Positions 8,430 through 17,091 of a DNA stretch of 64,000 bases are shown here, one piece after another; position 1 is the stretch's first letter; every line of letters begins with the position of its first letter. Source of the stretch: an uncultured Bacteroidota bacterium (lineage in GTDB: Bacteria; Bacteroidota; Bacteroidia; Flavobacteriales; Flavobacteriaceae); NCBI GenBank assembly GCA_913047695.1, contig CAJWUI010000002.1, positions 1 through 64,000 on the forward strand, read 5' to 3'. The position numbers and the translations under genes are program-made. The notes under the pieces were generated by a model, which worked only from the letters and a program-made list of their open reading frames with translations, was not told the origin of the DNA and did not search any database.

Positions 8430-9074
8430 ATGAGAAATCTATTTTTAATTAATCTTTTTCTTTTTGGACTATTTGCCTGTAATAATATCCCAGCAACAGT
8501 CGAGAAAGAAATGACAAAAGATAATGGGGAACCAGATTTACCCCATACTTCTGCTGAATGGAAAATATGGGCGTTAAGTACTGCAGCACCATCGTTCATA
8601 GCTGCGAATTGCACTGTAATTGATTCTGATGGCAAAACTATTTTAAGAGAAGGTACAAATGGTTGGACCGCAATGGCAGGAAATCCTAGAGGAATGTCTG
8701 ATCCCGAAAATGGATGGAAAGATCCTCATGAAGCAATGCCGATGGTTATGGATGCTCAAGGCATGAAATGGGCCATGGCTTTTATGACAGGGCAAAAGCC
8801 AGAACTAGATCGAGATGGCTGGATGTACATGCTTCATGGAGACATGGGTGAAGATAATACAAAGCAATTAGTACTTAATAAGGAGGATGCTGCAGAAGGA
8901 CATTGGATTGTATCAGGCCCTCACTTAATGCTTATGCCTAAAGACCCTTCATCTCTAAAAGGTTTAACAACAGACTTTAATTCCGGAGGACCATACATTA
9001 TGTTCGAAGGAACGGGATATGATCATGTTATGATTCCAATTGAAGGATATTATAACTATCAACCTCAAAAATAA
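8430..9074 (+). CDS. Conserved lipoprotein of unknown function
   Basis: A 214-aa lipoprotein with signal MRNLFLINLFLFGLFAC. The mature protein is rich in Trp, Met and Gly and contains the stretch SFIAANCTVIDSDGKTILREGTNGW followed by a Met-rich segment (PMVMDAQGMKWAMAFM). I recall similar LREGTNGWT-containing exported proteins in other bacteria but no named family, so no function is given. The opposite-strand ORF at 8420-8635 is a shadow of this gene. A strong terminator follows 6 nt after the stop. The gene sits in the run of small exported proteins. Confidence 0.75.
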   Translation: MRNLFLINLFLFGLFACNNIPATVEKEMTKDNGEPDLPHTSAEWKIWALSTAAPSFIAANCTVIDSDGKTILREGTNGWTAMAGNPRGMSDPENGWKDPHEAMPMVMDAQGMKWAMAFMTGQKPELDRDGWMYMLHGDMGEDNTKQLVLNKEDAAEGHWIVSGPHLMLMPKDPSSLKGLTTDFNSGGPYIMFEGTGYDHVMIPIEGYYNYQPQK

Positions 9075-9080
9075 TTAGTC

Positions 9081-9108
9081 AAAACCCTCCTAAATGGAGG
9101 GTTTTTTA
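9081..9108 (+). terminator. Intrinsic terminator after the 8430 lipoprotein gene
   Basis: Stem AAAACCCTCC / GGAGGGTTTT with a 5-nt loop, followed by a T run; it begins 6 nt after the stop codon. Confidence 0.85.
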
Positions 9109-9145
9109 GTTTTTAAAATATCCTCTTCATAAATTTTATTACTTC

Positions 9146-9155
9146 TTTGTATATT
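9146..9155 (+). promoter_or_regulatory. Shared TTTGTATATT promoter element
   Basis: Same 10-mer as at 6093 and 13926, 27 nt before the ATG at 9183, again followed by an AAATCAATT(T)AAAATG start context. Confidence 0.5.
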
Positions 9156-9182
9156 GCTTATTAAAAACACAAATCAATTAAA

Positions 9183-10082
9183 ATGAAAAATTATATTTTT
9201 ATTTTCTTTATACTTATATCCATATCCTTTTTTTCTTGTCAAAATGATGGAGGAGTTTGGCTTGGTGAAGGAGATAGTTACGGAAAATCTTACACATTTG
9301 GAACACAAGCTGAAATTGACAACTTGCAGGATTTAGCTAAAGCATACTCAGATTTAGATCTTGAAAAATCATTTCCATATTATGCTGATGAATTTTTAAC
9401 TGATAAGTTTAAAGAAAATCAAGCCAAATGGGCAGATGCAATGGAAAGCTTATCTATGGTTCCATATAAAATAATTCCTTTACATCAGAAAGATGGTGAT
9501 TTCAAGCAAGTTTTAGCTTGGTCCAAAGAAGAAAGAATTTTTAAAAATGGATCTTATCAAAAATTAGATTTAATGGAACAATTTGTTCTTGACAATGCTG
9601 GGAAGGTTAAAGGATTTAAACAATGGGTAGCAATAGACTCTGCAAATTACGGATTCCCATATGGAGGTAAATTCTTTGGCAGAAAAGAAAGTGAGAATAC
9701 TGGAAGACCTTTTGTTTTTTCTAATAGAAATGAAACAAAGATTATAGAGCAAATGGTTGAAAGTTATAATAAAATGGATGCAGAGGGTATGAAGGTAGCT
9801 TTTGCAGACGAATTTGTTTTTAACGATTATAGAGGACAAAAGGCAACATATAAGAAATCAGATCTAGAAAATTTTTTCAAACCCTTTAGATCTGTAAATT
9901 GGAAACTCAATGCAATAATTCCAATTAAAATTGCAAATACAGATGCTGCAAGTGGTGTAATTGTCAGAGGGACAGAGTCAAGAGTTTTTAAAAATGGGAG
10001 AAAATGGAAAAAAGAACTAATGGAAATTTATTATTTCGATCTAGAAGGTAAAATTTCCTCCATGGAACAATTTGCTAAATAA
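9183..10082 (+). CDS. Lipoprotein with two NTF2-like domains
   Basis: A 299-aa lipoprotein (signal MKNYIFIFFILISISFFSC). Two similar halves are visible. Residues about 45-150 begin LAKAYSDLDLEKSFPYYADEF and end in MEQFVLDNAGKVKGFKQW; residues about 185-299 begin MVESYNKMDAEGMKVAFADEF and end in MEIYYFDLEGKISSMEQF. This is an internal duplication of a SnoaL/NTF2-like domain, each half having the RVFKNG/RIFKNG hairpin. No catalytic residues are assigned. It is monocistronic with a shared-type promoter and is one of several exported NTF2-like proteins nearby. Confidence 0.8.
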   Translation: MKNYIFIFFILISISFFSCQNDGGVWLGEGDSYGKSYTFGTQAEIDNLQDLAKAYSDLDLEKSFPYYADEFLTDKFKENQAKWADAMESLSMVPYKIIPLHQKDGDFKQVLAWSKEERIFKNGSYQKLDLMEQFVLDNAGKVKGFKQWVAIDSANYGFPYGGKFFGRKESENTGRPFVFSNRNETKIIEQMVESYNKMDAEGMKVAFADEFVFNDYRGQKATYKKSDLENFFKPFRSVNWKLNAIIPIKIANTDAASGVIVRGTESRVFKNGRKWKKELMEIYYFDLEGKISSMEQFAK

Positions 10083-10149
10083 ATAAGCCTATAGAATAAG
10101 GAGGTTTTTTTTAAACTATATTTTATTAAACAGAATCCATTTTAAAAAT

Positions 10150-10180
10150 ACCCTCATAGTTATTACTATGGGGGGTTTTT
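10150..10180 (+). terminator. Intrinsic terminator after the 9183 gene
   Basis: Stem CCCTCATAGT / ACTATGGGGG (one T-G pair), loop TATT, followed by TTTTT. It lies about 65 nt past the stop of the tandem NTF2-like gene and 30 nt before the DUF4920 gene. Confidence 0.85.
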
Positions 10181-10209
10181 GTAATTTTATGGCATAACAA
10201 AAAATTATT

Positions 10210-10659
10210 ATGAGAAAAATCAAATTATTATTAGGTCTATTCATTATTTCTGCTTCCCTAAGTGGGCAAACAAAAAACTTTGGTGACAACATAGAAGAGG
10301 GAAGTCTGATTGAAAATTCTAAAATTCAAAATTTATTTTTGGATAAAGAAAAATTTAATGCAAAACTAAAAGCCAAAGTAATTGATGTTTGCCAAATGAA
10401 AGGGTGTTGGATGAAATTAGATATAGGCAATGAAAAAGAAATTATGGTCAATTTTAAAGACTATTCATTTTTTGTACCAAAAAATATAATTGGCAAAAAT
10501 GTTATAGTTAGTGGCAATGCTTTCAAAAGAAATATATCGATAGAAGAGTTAAAACATTATGCTCGTGATAGGGGAGAATCAGAATCAGCTATAAGTTTAA
10601 TTGTTGAACCCAAAGAAATATATTCCTTGACTGCCAAAGGGGTTGTGCTTTTACCATAA
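10210..10659 (+). CDS. Exported DUF4920-domain protein
   Basis: A 149-aa protein with signal peptide MRKIKLLLGLFIISASLSGQ, so probably periplasmic. The core VIDVCQMKGCWMKLDIG contains the two cysteines (CxxxxCW) typical of DUF4920, followed by an OB-like strand region (ITGKxVIVSGNA-like) and a C-terminal IVEPKEIYSLTAKGV segment. The biochemical role of DUF4920 is not established. The next gene, which ends in a copper-binding cupredoxin domain, begins about 10 nt after the stop, so the pair is likely one transcript. Confidence 0.85.
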   Translation: MRKIKLLLGLFIISASLSGQTKNFGDNIEEGSLIENSKIQNLFLDKEKFNAKLKAKVIDVCQMKGCWMKLDIGNEKEIMVNFKDYSFFVPKNIIGKNVIVSGNAFKRNISIEELKHYARDRGESESAISLIVEPKEIYSLTAKGVVLLP

Positions 10660-10669
10660 AAACAAAGAA

Positions 10670-13117
10670 TTGAAAAGAGTTTTACATTATTTGTTTTTTT
10701 TGTTTGCTATATCTAGCTGCACTAAGGAATTTGTTTTAGATATAATAGTAAATCCTCCTGAGGGAGGTTCTGTTTTTCCATCTGATGGTACTTTTAAAAA
10801 TGGGACCACAGTTACTCTTAACGCCACACCAAATAGTGAATATGTTTTTACAGGATGGTCAGGTGATGCAGTTGGGAATAATACCTCTGCTCAAGTGACT
10901 GTAGATGATAATAAAAGCGTAGTTGCAAATTTTAGATTAGTTCAATACGAGTTAATTACAACTGTAAATGGGCAAGGGAGTATAACAGAAACAATTATAA
11001 ATACAGGCAAAACAGATTATGACTCAGGTACTAAAGTAAGACTTGAAGCTGTTCCTGCACAGGGGTATTATTTTAAAGAATGGTCGGGAGATTTACAGGG
11101 AGATACAAACCCTGCTGATCTTATAATAAATAGCGTTAAAAATGTAACGGCAACTTTTGAAAAACTATCTTACGAACTTCGAATACAAACTGTAGGTGAA
11201 GGTACGGTAACCGAAGAAATCATTAGTACTGGAAAATCTACAGATTATCTTTATGGCACTACAGTAAGATTAACACCAACCCCTGAAGAAGGATCTGACT
11301 TTTATGGTTGGGAGGATGAAGAAGTTTTATCCACAGACAATCCTTTTGATATTATCATTTCTGAGCCGAAGTTTATTAAAGCTTTTTTTGAATACGAACT
11401 TTTTAACGAGGTTGTAGGCAAATGGAAAATAAAAAAGAAAAGACAACAACAGCAACAAAAATCAAGAATCTATGACGTTAAAAGTATTGTCTTTAATCAA
11501 GATAAGACTTTTAAGTTAAATTACTCTGCAGGGCAGATAAGCGGGACTTTTTCTGTTGATTCTAATAGTGCCATTACACTTAACGGCAGCGGATCTCTTT
11601 CTAATATCGTAGTAGTTGATAATCAAATTAATTTTAATTTAAATGTGACTTCACTATTTCAATTTGAAGTAACTGGAACAAAAGATCAGGATTATCAGCC
11701 AAACAGAACAGCAATATCAGATCAAAATTTTGAGCAAGCATTAATTGATTTAGGTTATGATGATATTATTGACGGCTATGTAAATGATTCTGAATTGATA
11801 GCTATAAACGATCTTGATTTAAGTGATAGACAGATTACAGATTTTTCGGGATTAGAAGAATTTATAAATCTTGTCACTCTAAATCTATCAGGTAACATTC
11901 TCTCAGACGTACCTCTTGTAAATTTAAATAAACTTACTTCACTTAATTTAAGTAATACGGGACTTACTCAAGTAGATCTTTCTCAAAATAATAATATTAC
12001 TACTTTAGATGTAACAAATAATCCAAATTTAAGTTGTGTTAAGATAAGTTTACAGATATTTCAACAAATACCTTCAGGCTGGATTTATGATGACGTAACA
12101 AGTTTTGGACTTGAAGATTGTCCCAAATTATTACTTATCTCAGGTGAAAAAAGTCAAGTCATTTGTAATGGTCAGCCTATTGATCCAATCGTATTTGAAT
12201 ATGGTGGTGCAGGAGTAAGTGTAAATACAGATACATTGCCTTTAGGATTGAAATCAAATATTGTTGAAGGTGAACTATCAATCTCAGGGATACCAATCCT
12301 TACTGACGAGAATTATACTTTCTCTGTTTTTACTTCAGGGACAAGTACTAATTTTAATCAAGCCTCACAGACTATTTCATTGACTAGAAATGAAAACTCC
12401 TCAGGTATTAGTCTTATTTCAGGCTCTTTCAATCAGACAATAAATGTTTTACAAACCATTCAACCAATAGTTGTATCATATACAGGAGCAGCAACTGGAT
12501 TAAATATCGTTGGCCCCGACGATGAAGGTGAAATAACGCAATTTGGTAATAATTACACCATTAATGCATCTTTCACGGCTGCTGGAACCTATAGTGGAAC
12601 AATAACCACAATAAGTGATGGAGGTTGTCCTGAAGTGGTTCAAGATATTGTCATAACGGTAAATCCAGCACCTGTTACAAATACAGGAGTCACTGATACT
12701 AATAATAATTCAGCTAATGACTCAAATACTAGTGATACATCAACAGGCAGTCAATCTGGAACTTCTTCTACAACAAATGATTCTTCCAGTTCAGCTGAAA
12801 CATTTTCAATAAATGTGAGTGCTGCTAGTTTTAGTGATTATAGTCTGAGTGGAAGAGACAGAAACGGGACAGTATCAGGTAATGATGCCTCAATAACTAT
12901 AAAAGTAGGAGATACAGTAAACTTTAATCTAAGTGTTGCGGGGCATCCGTTTTATATTAAAACAAGTCAGGGTACAGGAACAAATAGCTTAGCAAATAGT
13001 GTATCGAGAAACGGAAGTGAAAGTGGTACAGTTTCTTGGACTCCTAATGCTGTTGGAACTTACTACTATCAATGTTCGCTTCACAACGGAATGTATGGAA
13101 CAATAACAGTAAATTAA
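10670..13117 (+). CDS. Large lipoprotein: InlB-type repeats, LRR and C-terminal cupredoxin
   Basis: Start chosen at TTG 10670 (MKRVLHYLFFLFAISSC, a clean lipoprotein signal) rather than TTG 10643, which would overlap the upstream gene; this gives 815 aa. In order: three divergent InlB/Listeria-Bacteroides-type repeats (each with a GWSGD-like turn and ending ANF/ATF/AFF, about residues 25-235); a lipocalin-like strand region after a short Gln run; a leucine-rich segment (LDLSDRQITDFSGLEEF); two Ig-like stretches; a Ser/Thr/Asn linker; and a C-terminal cupredoxin with His (GHPFYI), Cys, His and Met (YYQCSLHNGM), the type-1 copper set. It is probably surface-exposed and copper-binding or electron-accepting. 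Partners are unknown. Confidence 0.85.
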   Translation: MKRVLHYLFFLFAISSCTKEFVLDIIVNPPEGGSVFPSDGTFKNGTTVTLNATPNSEYVFTGWSGDAVGNNTSAQVTVDDNKSVVANFRLVQYELITTVNGQGSITETIINTGKTDYDSGTKVRLEAVPAQGYYFKEWSGDLQGDTNPADLIINSVKNVTATFEKLSYELRIQTVGEGTVTEEIISTGKSTDYLYGTTVRLTPTPEEGSDFYGWEDEEVLSTDNPFDIIISEPKFIKAFFEYELFNEVVGKWKIKKKRQQQQQKSRIYDVKSIVFNQDKTFKLNYSAGQISGTFSVDSNSAITLNGSGSLSNIVVVDNQINFNLNVTSLFQFEVTGTKDQDYQPNRTAISDQNFEQALIDLGYDDIIDGYVNDSELIAINDLDLSDRQITDFSGLEEFINLVTLNLSGNILSDVPLVNLNKLTSLNLSNTGLTQVDLSQNNNITTLDVTNNPNLSCVKISLQIFQQIPSGWIYDDVTSFGLEDCPKLLLISGEKSQVICNGQPIDPIVFEYGGAGVSVNTDTLPLGLKSNIVEGELSISGIPILTDENYTFSVFTSGTSTNFNQASQTISLTRNENSSGISLISGSFNQTINVLQTIQPIVVSYTGAATGLNIVGPDDEGEITQFGNNYTINASFTAAGTYSGTITTISDGGCPEVVQDIVITVNPAPVTNTGVTDTNNNSANDSNTSDTSTGSQSGTSSTTNDSSSSAETFSINVSAASFSDYSLSGRDRNGTVSGNDASITIKVGDTVNFNLSVAGHPFYIKTSQGTGTNSLANSVSRNGSESGTVSWTPNAVGTYYYQCSLHNGMYGTITVN

Positions 13118-13126
13118 TTCAGATAA

Positions 13127-13897
13127 ATGAAAAGTTTTTTCATTTATCTATATATTCTATTTGGCTACACTTTAACTTTTTCTCAATCTGATAAAACTTT
13201 TTTTATTAGAGGGAACTTGAATATCAATAACAATGGGATTGATTGGGTTCCTCTTTTTTCTAGAGATAAGCCATCGCTTATTTCAAATTTTTCAATCGCA
13301 GGAGAGCGACTTTCAATTAGTCCACTAATTAGGTATGAGTTAGATGGTTTTCAACCTTGGGGTTTCGATATATGGTGGGATTATAAAATAAAAAAATCAG
13401 GAAAATTCAATTTTTCTATTGGAGGAGTTTTCCCTGGAATAGTAAACCAGAAAATAACGGTTCAAGATGATAATTTACCAACAACTATTCTTCAACCTTG
13501 GTCTTCTGCTATTGTAAAACCTAGCATCTCTTATTTTTTTAATAATAACTTTGGATTAAACCTTTCTTACTTTGAAATAATACCATTAAAGCTTGTAAAT
13601 GCAAATCAAATTGAATCAGGGAGGGTGATTATTTTATCACCACTCATAAAGTCCTTTATGATTAAAAAGTCTGTTTATGTAAGATGGGAGCCTCTCCTTT
13701 ATGCTTTACAAATTGAAGATACCGAAACTGGTTTTTTTTCAGCTCAGACAATAAATTTTGGTATTATTAATTTTCCGTTCTCTATAAGCACAGTCATGAA
13801 TAAACCTATTTACTTTGGTGCCTTAACGGGAAAAAAATTTGATTGGAATATTGGTTTAAATTATTCCTTTGAGTTAAAACTTGTAAAGGCAAAATAA
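13127..13897 (+). CDS. Outer-membrane beta-barrel-like protein (paralogue of 21575)
   Basis: A 256-aa exported protein (signal MKSFFIYLYILFGYTLTFSQ) with alternating hydrophobic/polar strands and aromatic girdles (PWGFDIWWDYKI, FNFSIGGVFPG), as in a small outer-membrane barrel. The end GKKFDWNIGLNYSF is nearly the same as that of the minus-strand gene at 21575, so the two are paralogues about 8 kb apart. It starts 9 nt after the cupredoxin lipoprotein and is probably in the same operon, as an outer-membrane partner (inference). No enzymatic motif is seen. Confidence 0.75.
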   Translation: MKSFFIYLYILFGYTLTFSQSDKTFFIRGNLNINNNGIDWVPLFSRDKPSLISNFSIAGERLSISPLIRYELDGFQPWGFDIWWDYKIKKSGKFNFSIGGVFPGIVNQKITVQDDNLPTTILQPWSSAIVKPSISYFFNNNFGLNLSYFEIIPLKLVNANQIESGRVIILSPLIKSFMIKKSVYVRWEPLLYALQIEDTETGFFSAQTINFGIINFPFSISTVMNKPIYFGALTGKKFDWNIGLNYSFELKLVKAK

Positions 13898-13925
13898 TTA
13901 TACTTTCCGCATATAAACTTGCTAA

Positions 13926-13935
13926 TTTGTATATT
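13926..13935 (+). promoter_or_regulatory. Shared TTTGTATATT promoter element
   Basis: Same 10-mer as at 6093 and 9146, ending 29 nt before the ATG at 13965, with AAATCAATTTAGATG at the start. Confidence 0.5.
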
Positions 13936-13964
13936 AGACATTATTAATTATAAAATCAATTTAG

Positions 13965-14399
13965 ATGATCCCAATTAAACATTTAATGCATATAAATTCT
14001 TCTGTTGAAGATGTTTTTAGTGCGTTATCAAATGTAGAAAAAATGAAAAAATGGTATACAACCAATATTGAAGGTATTTTTGCAAAAAACGAGGTTGTAA
14101 CTTTTGAATTTGTAAATCTAGCTACTTTTAAATTTAAGATTATTCATTTTGAGTCAAATAAATCAATTCATATTGAATGTGTGGATTCTGAGTGGGATAA
14201 TATAGGTCATAAAATGAAATATGATTTGGATGAGAATAATGGGAAAACAAGAGTCAGATATTCTTATGAAGGATTCGAAGAAATGGATGATGCATATGCA
14301 AATATGAATTATAGTTCTGGGAAATATTTGGAGAGCTTAAGACAATTTTGTCAGACTGGAATAGGTGAAGCATTTGGATCAGGAACATACAGGGGCTAA
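13965..14399 (+). CDS. SRPBCC/START-like (AHSA1-type) protein
   Basis: A 144-aa cytoplasmic protein without a signal peptide. It has the helix-grip beginning INSSVEDVFSALSNVEKMKKWYTTNIEG, where VEDVF..L.....KWYT is the usual AHSA1/SRPBCC opening, and then alternating strands and a long C-terminal helix (SSGKYLESLRQFCQTG). The fold binds hydrophobic ligands or acts as a co-chaperone domain; no specific role can be given. It has its own promoter of the shared type. Confidence 0.8.
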   Translation: MIPIKHLMHINSSVEDVFSALSNVEKMKKWYTTNIEGIFAKNEVVTFEFVNLATFKFKIIHFESNKSIHIECVDSEWDNIGHKMKYDLDENNGKTRVRYSYEGFEEMDDAYANMNYSSGKYLESLRQFCQTGIGEAFGSGTYRG

Positions 14400-14431
14400 T
14401 ATTTAAAAACTTTATCTATATTAGAACTATT

Positions 14432-14452
14432 ATAAATCATAAATCATAAATC
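14432..14452 (+). repeat. Three tandem ATAAATC heptamers upstream of the 14461 gene
   Basis: ATAAATC occurs three times in perfect register and flows into the AATTTAAAATG start context. It lies in the 5' leader of the 14461 gene. It could arise by slippage or tune translation; no function is known. Confidence 0.6.
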
Positions 14453-14460
14453 AATTTAAA

Positions 14461-15138
14461 ATGAAAAAAACTATTTTTTTACTTACCTTATTATTTAGTT
14501 TTAGCCTTGTAGCACAAAGATCACTTCGTGTTTTCAACCTTAATGTTAAAAGAGGTTACGAATCGAGTGTGGTAGAAACTTTTTCAGATTTTTCAAATGG
14601 TGAAAAATGGAAATCAGGGGGTGTTATGCTTCAATCCGTTAGATTTAAAAATGGGGTAACACATAGAATTGTGGTTTGGGGAGATCCTGAAAATTGGGGA
14701 ACAGAAAGAGAAAGGTCTGATGATGAATGGGATCTTTATTTAGAAAGAATGAATAACTTCACTTACCCAAATACAGCCGATAGTTCCATGGGATCTATAT
14801 TAGCATTTACAGAAGGAGATTGGGAAAAAAATCTTTCAGCAAGAGTATATGATGTTAAAGTTCATGAACCAGATAAATTTAAAAAAGCATGGGATAAAAA
14901 CGCAAAAGCAGCTGAAAAGATTCTTGGAGATAGAAGAATAGGGTTAGTAAGCTATGAAGTTGGTGGGACACCTGGGGCTACCCATGGCCTTGTTATATAT
15001 GGCAAAAATCCAAATGATGTTCAAGTAACCTTACGTAAAATTCAAAAAACAAAAGCTTTCCAAGAATATATTTCATCTAGAGGCAAAGTAGATTATATTC
15101 AGTCTTACACAACCTATACAGTAAAACGATTCCAATAA
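14461..15138 (+). CDS. Exported protein of unknown function, two ferredoxin-like repeats
   Basis: A 225-aa protein with signal peptide MKKTIFLLTLLFSFSLVAQ. Two halves (about 21-120 and 125-225) each begin with a strand followed by a xFKKAW/YESSVVE-type helix and end with a TY/FTEGDW-like strand. This suggests duplicated dimeric alpha/beta-barrel (ABM-like) domains. No catalytic residues are recognised and the family is not named. It is monocistronic: the ATAAATC repeat precedes it and an intrinsic terminator follows about 20 nt after the stop. Confidence 0.7.
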   Translation: MKKTIFLLTLLFSFSLVAQRSLRVFNLNVKRGYESSVVETFSDFSNGEKWKSGGVMLQSVRFKNGVTHRIVVWGDPENWGTERERSDDEWDLYLERMNNFTYPNTADSSMGSILAFTEGDWEKNLSARVYDVKVHEPDKFKKAWDKNAKAAEKILGDRRIGLVSYEVGGTPGATHGLVIYGKNPNDVQVTLRKIQKTKAFQEYISSRGKVDYIQSYTTYTVKRFQ

Positions 15139-15157
15139 AAAAAGTTTTTTAAATGGT

Positions 15158-15183
15158 AGCCCCTCAAACTTGAGGGGTTTTTC
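15158..15183 (+). terminator. Intrinsic terminator after the 14461 gene
   Basis: Stem CCCCTCA / TGAGGGG with loop AACT, followed by a T run. Confidence 0.85.
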
Positions 15184-15241
15184 CATTTAGATATCTTATA
15201 ACTCGCCCCTTTTAGACTATCTTTAAATAAAATACATAAAC

Positions 15242-15763
15242 ATGAAAAAAATAATTTGCTTAATTTTTTTGGTTCCATCAATTTTTTATTCTCAAGATTG
15301 GGTAACCCCCATAATTAAGGGGTATGGTAAAATAAAATACTCAAAAAATATAGCAGTTCAGCCAGACATCAACCTTCAATACAAAGCGGTTTACAAAATT
15401 ACAAAAACCGAAAAAAGAGAAGGGATTAACAAAGGATTAAATGGTATTGCACATGCTATAAATATGCTTGGGTGTAGAAAAATCAAAAAAGAAAATGTTA
15501 ATATTGTAGCAACTATTCAAGGACAAGCAACCACAATAGTTCTCTCTGATGAGGCATATGCGAAGAAATTTGGCACAAAGAATCCGAATACAAAGGTAAT
15601 AGAGCTTCTATCTCAATACGGAGTAAAATTATTCGTATGTTCTCAGGCAACAGCATACAAGAAAATTAAACCATCTGATATAAATCAAAATATCACAGAA
15701 GCTCTTTCTGGCTCTAGTGTTCTTTTGAACTATCAGTTAAATGGGTATGCATTAATGCAATGA
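15242..15763 (+). CDS. Exported DsrE/DsrF-like family protein
   Basis: A 173-aa protein with signal MKKIICLIFLVPSIFYSQ and a DsrE/F-like alpha/beta domain: KAVYKITKTEKREGINKGLNGIAHAINM opening, IVATIQGQATTIVLSDEAY middle strand, and VKLFVCSQATAY carrying the single conserved Cys (about residue 135). Cytoplasmic DsrE/TusD proteins relay sulfur. The exported Bacteroidota members are uncharacterised, so only the fold is claimed. A TATCTTTA box about 20 nt upstream of the ATG may be the -7 element. It is transcribed alone. Confidence 0.82.
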   Translation: MKKIICLIFLVPSIFYSQDWVTPIIKGYGKIKYSKNIAVQPDINLQYKAVYKITKTEKREGINKGLNGIAHAINMLGCRKIKKENVNIVATIQGQATTIVLSDEAYAKKFGTKNPNTKVIELLSQYGVKLFVCSQATAYKKIKPSDINQNITEALSGSSVLLNYQLNGYALMQ

Positions 15764-15811
15764 TATCTTTTTTTTGATTTAGTTTTACAGCTAGAACTCA
15801 AAGAATAATTT

Positions 15812-17071
15812 ATGAAAAGTGGACAACTTCATTTGCCAAAATACTCCCTTTTCATATACTTATTTAGTTTTTTAGCTGTAGCAATATTTAACTATTCTTG
15901 CGAAGATAAAAGTTTAGTGGAATCGGAGAATACAGAATTTAATGTTGTTGAATTTGAACCTGTCTTTGTAAAAAAAATTCTTAAAACCCCTATTTACGCG
16001 CATTATATGCCTTGGTTTCAAACACCGTACGTAACTGGTTATTGGGGGCCCCATTGGACAATGGCAAATAAAAATCCTGATGAAAAAATTAACGAAAGAA
16101 GATCTATAGCTTCTCATTATTACCCTCTAATTGGACCTTACGACAGTAATGACAGTGATTATCTTGAATATGCATTGATTTGTATGAAGTTGTCAGGGAT
16201 CGATGGAGTTTTAATTGATTTCTATGGCCAATCTAAATTCAATGATTACCCTCAACTACTTACTGCTTCAAATGCAGTTATAGAAATGTGTGAAAAAGTA
16301 GGATTAGAATTTGCCATAGTTTATGAGGACAGAACAATAAAAAATATTCTTGATCAAGGAGATGGAAATAAAATAGCTTTAGCTAAAGAAGATTTGCTTT
16401 ACATTGAAAAAAATTATTTTACAAAAAACCATTATATAAAAATTAAAAATAAACCAATTCTTTTAAACTTTGGTCCGATTACATTAACATCAAATAAAGA
16501 TTGGGAAAATGTATTTTCTGAAATTATAACAGATTTTTATTTTTTCCCACTAGCTTATCATCCACAATATTATGATTTGAATACAATTGTCGATGGTGTT
16601 TATTCTTGGGTTGGAGAGGCTCAAAGTGATGATTTTTATAATTACGGTAAACAATTCGATTACTTGGGAGGATCAGGAATTTTTGAATTCAGAGAATTCT
16701 ATGAAGAAGGTGGTTGGGATAATACTGGGCAAAGTGATATTTTACCTAGGGAAGGTAATTTATTAAGAGAAACACTCCAAAAATCAATAACCTCGAGTGT
16801 AGATTTTATTCAACTTATAACTTGGAATGATTGGGGTGAGGGAACAGCCATTGAGCCTTCAGTTGAATATCAGTTTGAACCCTTATCAATTATTCAAGAG
16901 TTTGTCGGGACATCATTTAAAAAGGATGATCTAGATCTTTCAATAAGTTTATATTTAAAGCGCAAGGAGTATAAAAACAATAGCCTTATTAATAAAAAAC
17001 TTGATCAAGTATTTTATTATTTAGTTTCACTCCAAACTTCAAAAGCTAAAGAAATATTAGATGATCTTTAG
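15812..17071 (+). CDS. GH99-like (WbsX/endomannosidase-type) lipoprotein
   Basis: A 419-aa lipoprotein (signal ends FNYSC). Mature sequence starts TPIYAHYMPWFQTPYVTGYWGPHW, the typical opening of GH99/GH71-like TIM barrels, continues with GIDGVLIDFYGQ, and ends with ITWNDWGEGTAIEPSVEYQ, the region that carries the paired acidic residues in GH99 (WNxWGEGTxIEP). Relatives act on alpha-mannan-type linkages or in surface-glycan handling. Substrate here is unknown. Lipid anchoring and the neighbouring GH16 and sulfatases suggest glycan breakdown. The minus-strand ORF at 15914 is a shadow. Confidence 0.82.
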   Translation: MKSGQLHLPKYSLFIYLFSFLAVAIFNYSCEDKSLVESENTEFNVVEFEPVFVKKILKTPIYAHYMPWFQTPYVTGYWGPHWTMANKNPDEKINERRSIASHYYPLIGPYDSNDSDYLEYALICMKLSGIDGVLIDFYGQSKFNDYPQLLTASNAVIEMCEKVGLEFAIVYEDRTIKNILDQGDGNKIALAKEDLLYIEKNYFTKNHYIKIKNKPILLNFGPITLTSNKDWENVFSEIITDFYFFPLAYHPQYYDLNTIVDGVYSWVGEAQSDDFYNYGKQFDYLGGSGIFEFREFYEEGGWDNTGQSDILPREGNLLRETLQKSITSSVDFIQLITWNDWGEGTAIEPSVEYQFEPLSIIQEFVGTSFKKDDLDLSISLYLKRKEYKNNSLINKKLDQVFYYLVSLQTSKAKEILDDL

Positions 17072-17091
17072 TTTGAAACCTCCAAAACCAT

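Noticed and set aside
8420-8635. 71-aa minus-strand ORF
   Set aside because: It is a shadow of the lipoprotein gene at 8430 on the opposite strand, with no signal or recognisable domain.
10083-10115. Weak hairpin with T run just after the 9183 gene
   Set aside because: Its stem (AGCCT/AGG) is too short; the strong terminator at 10150 explains termination better.
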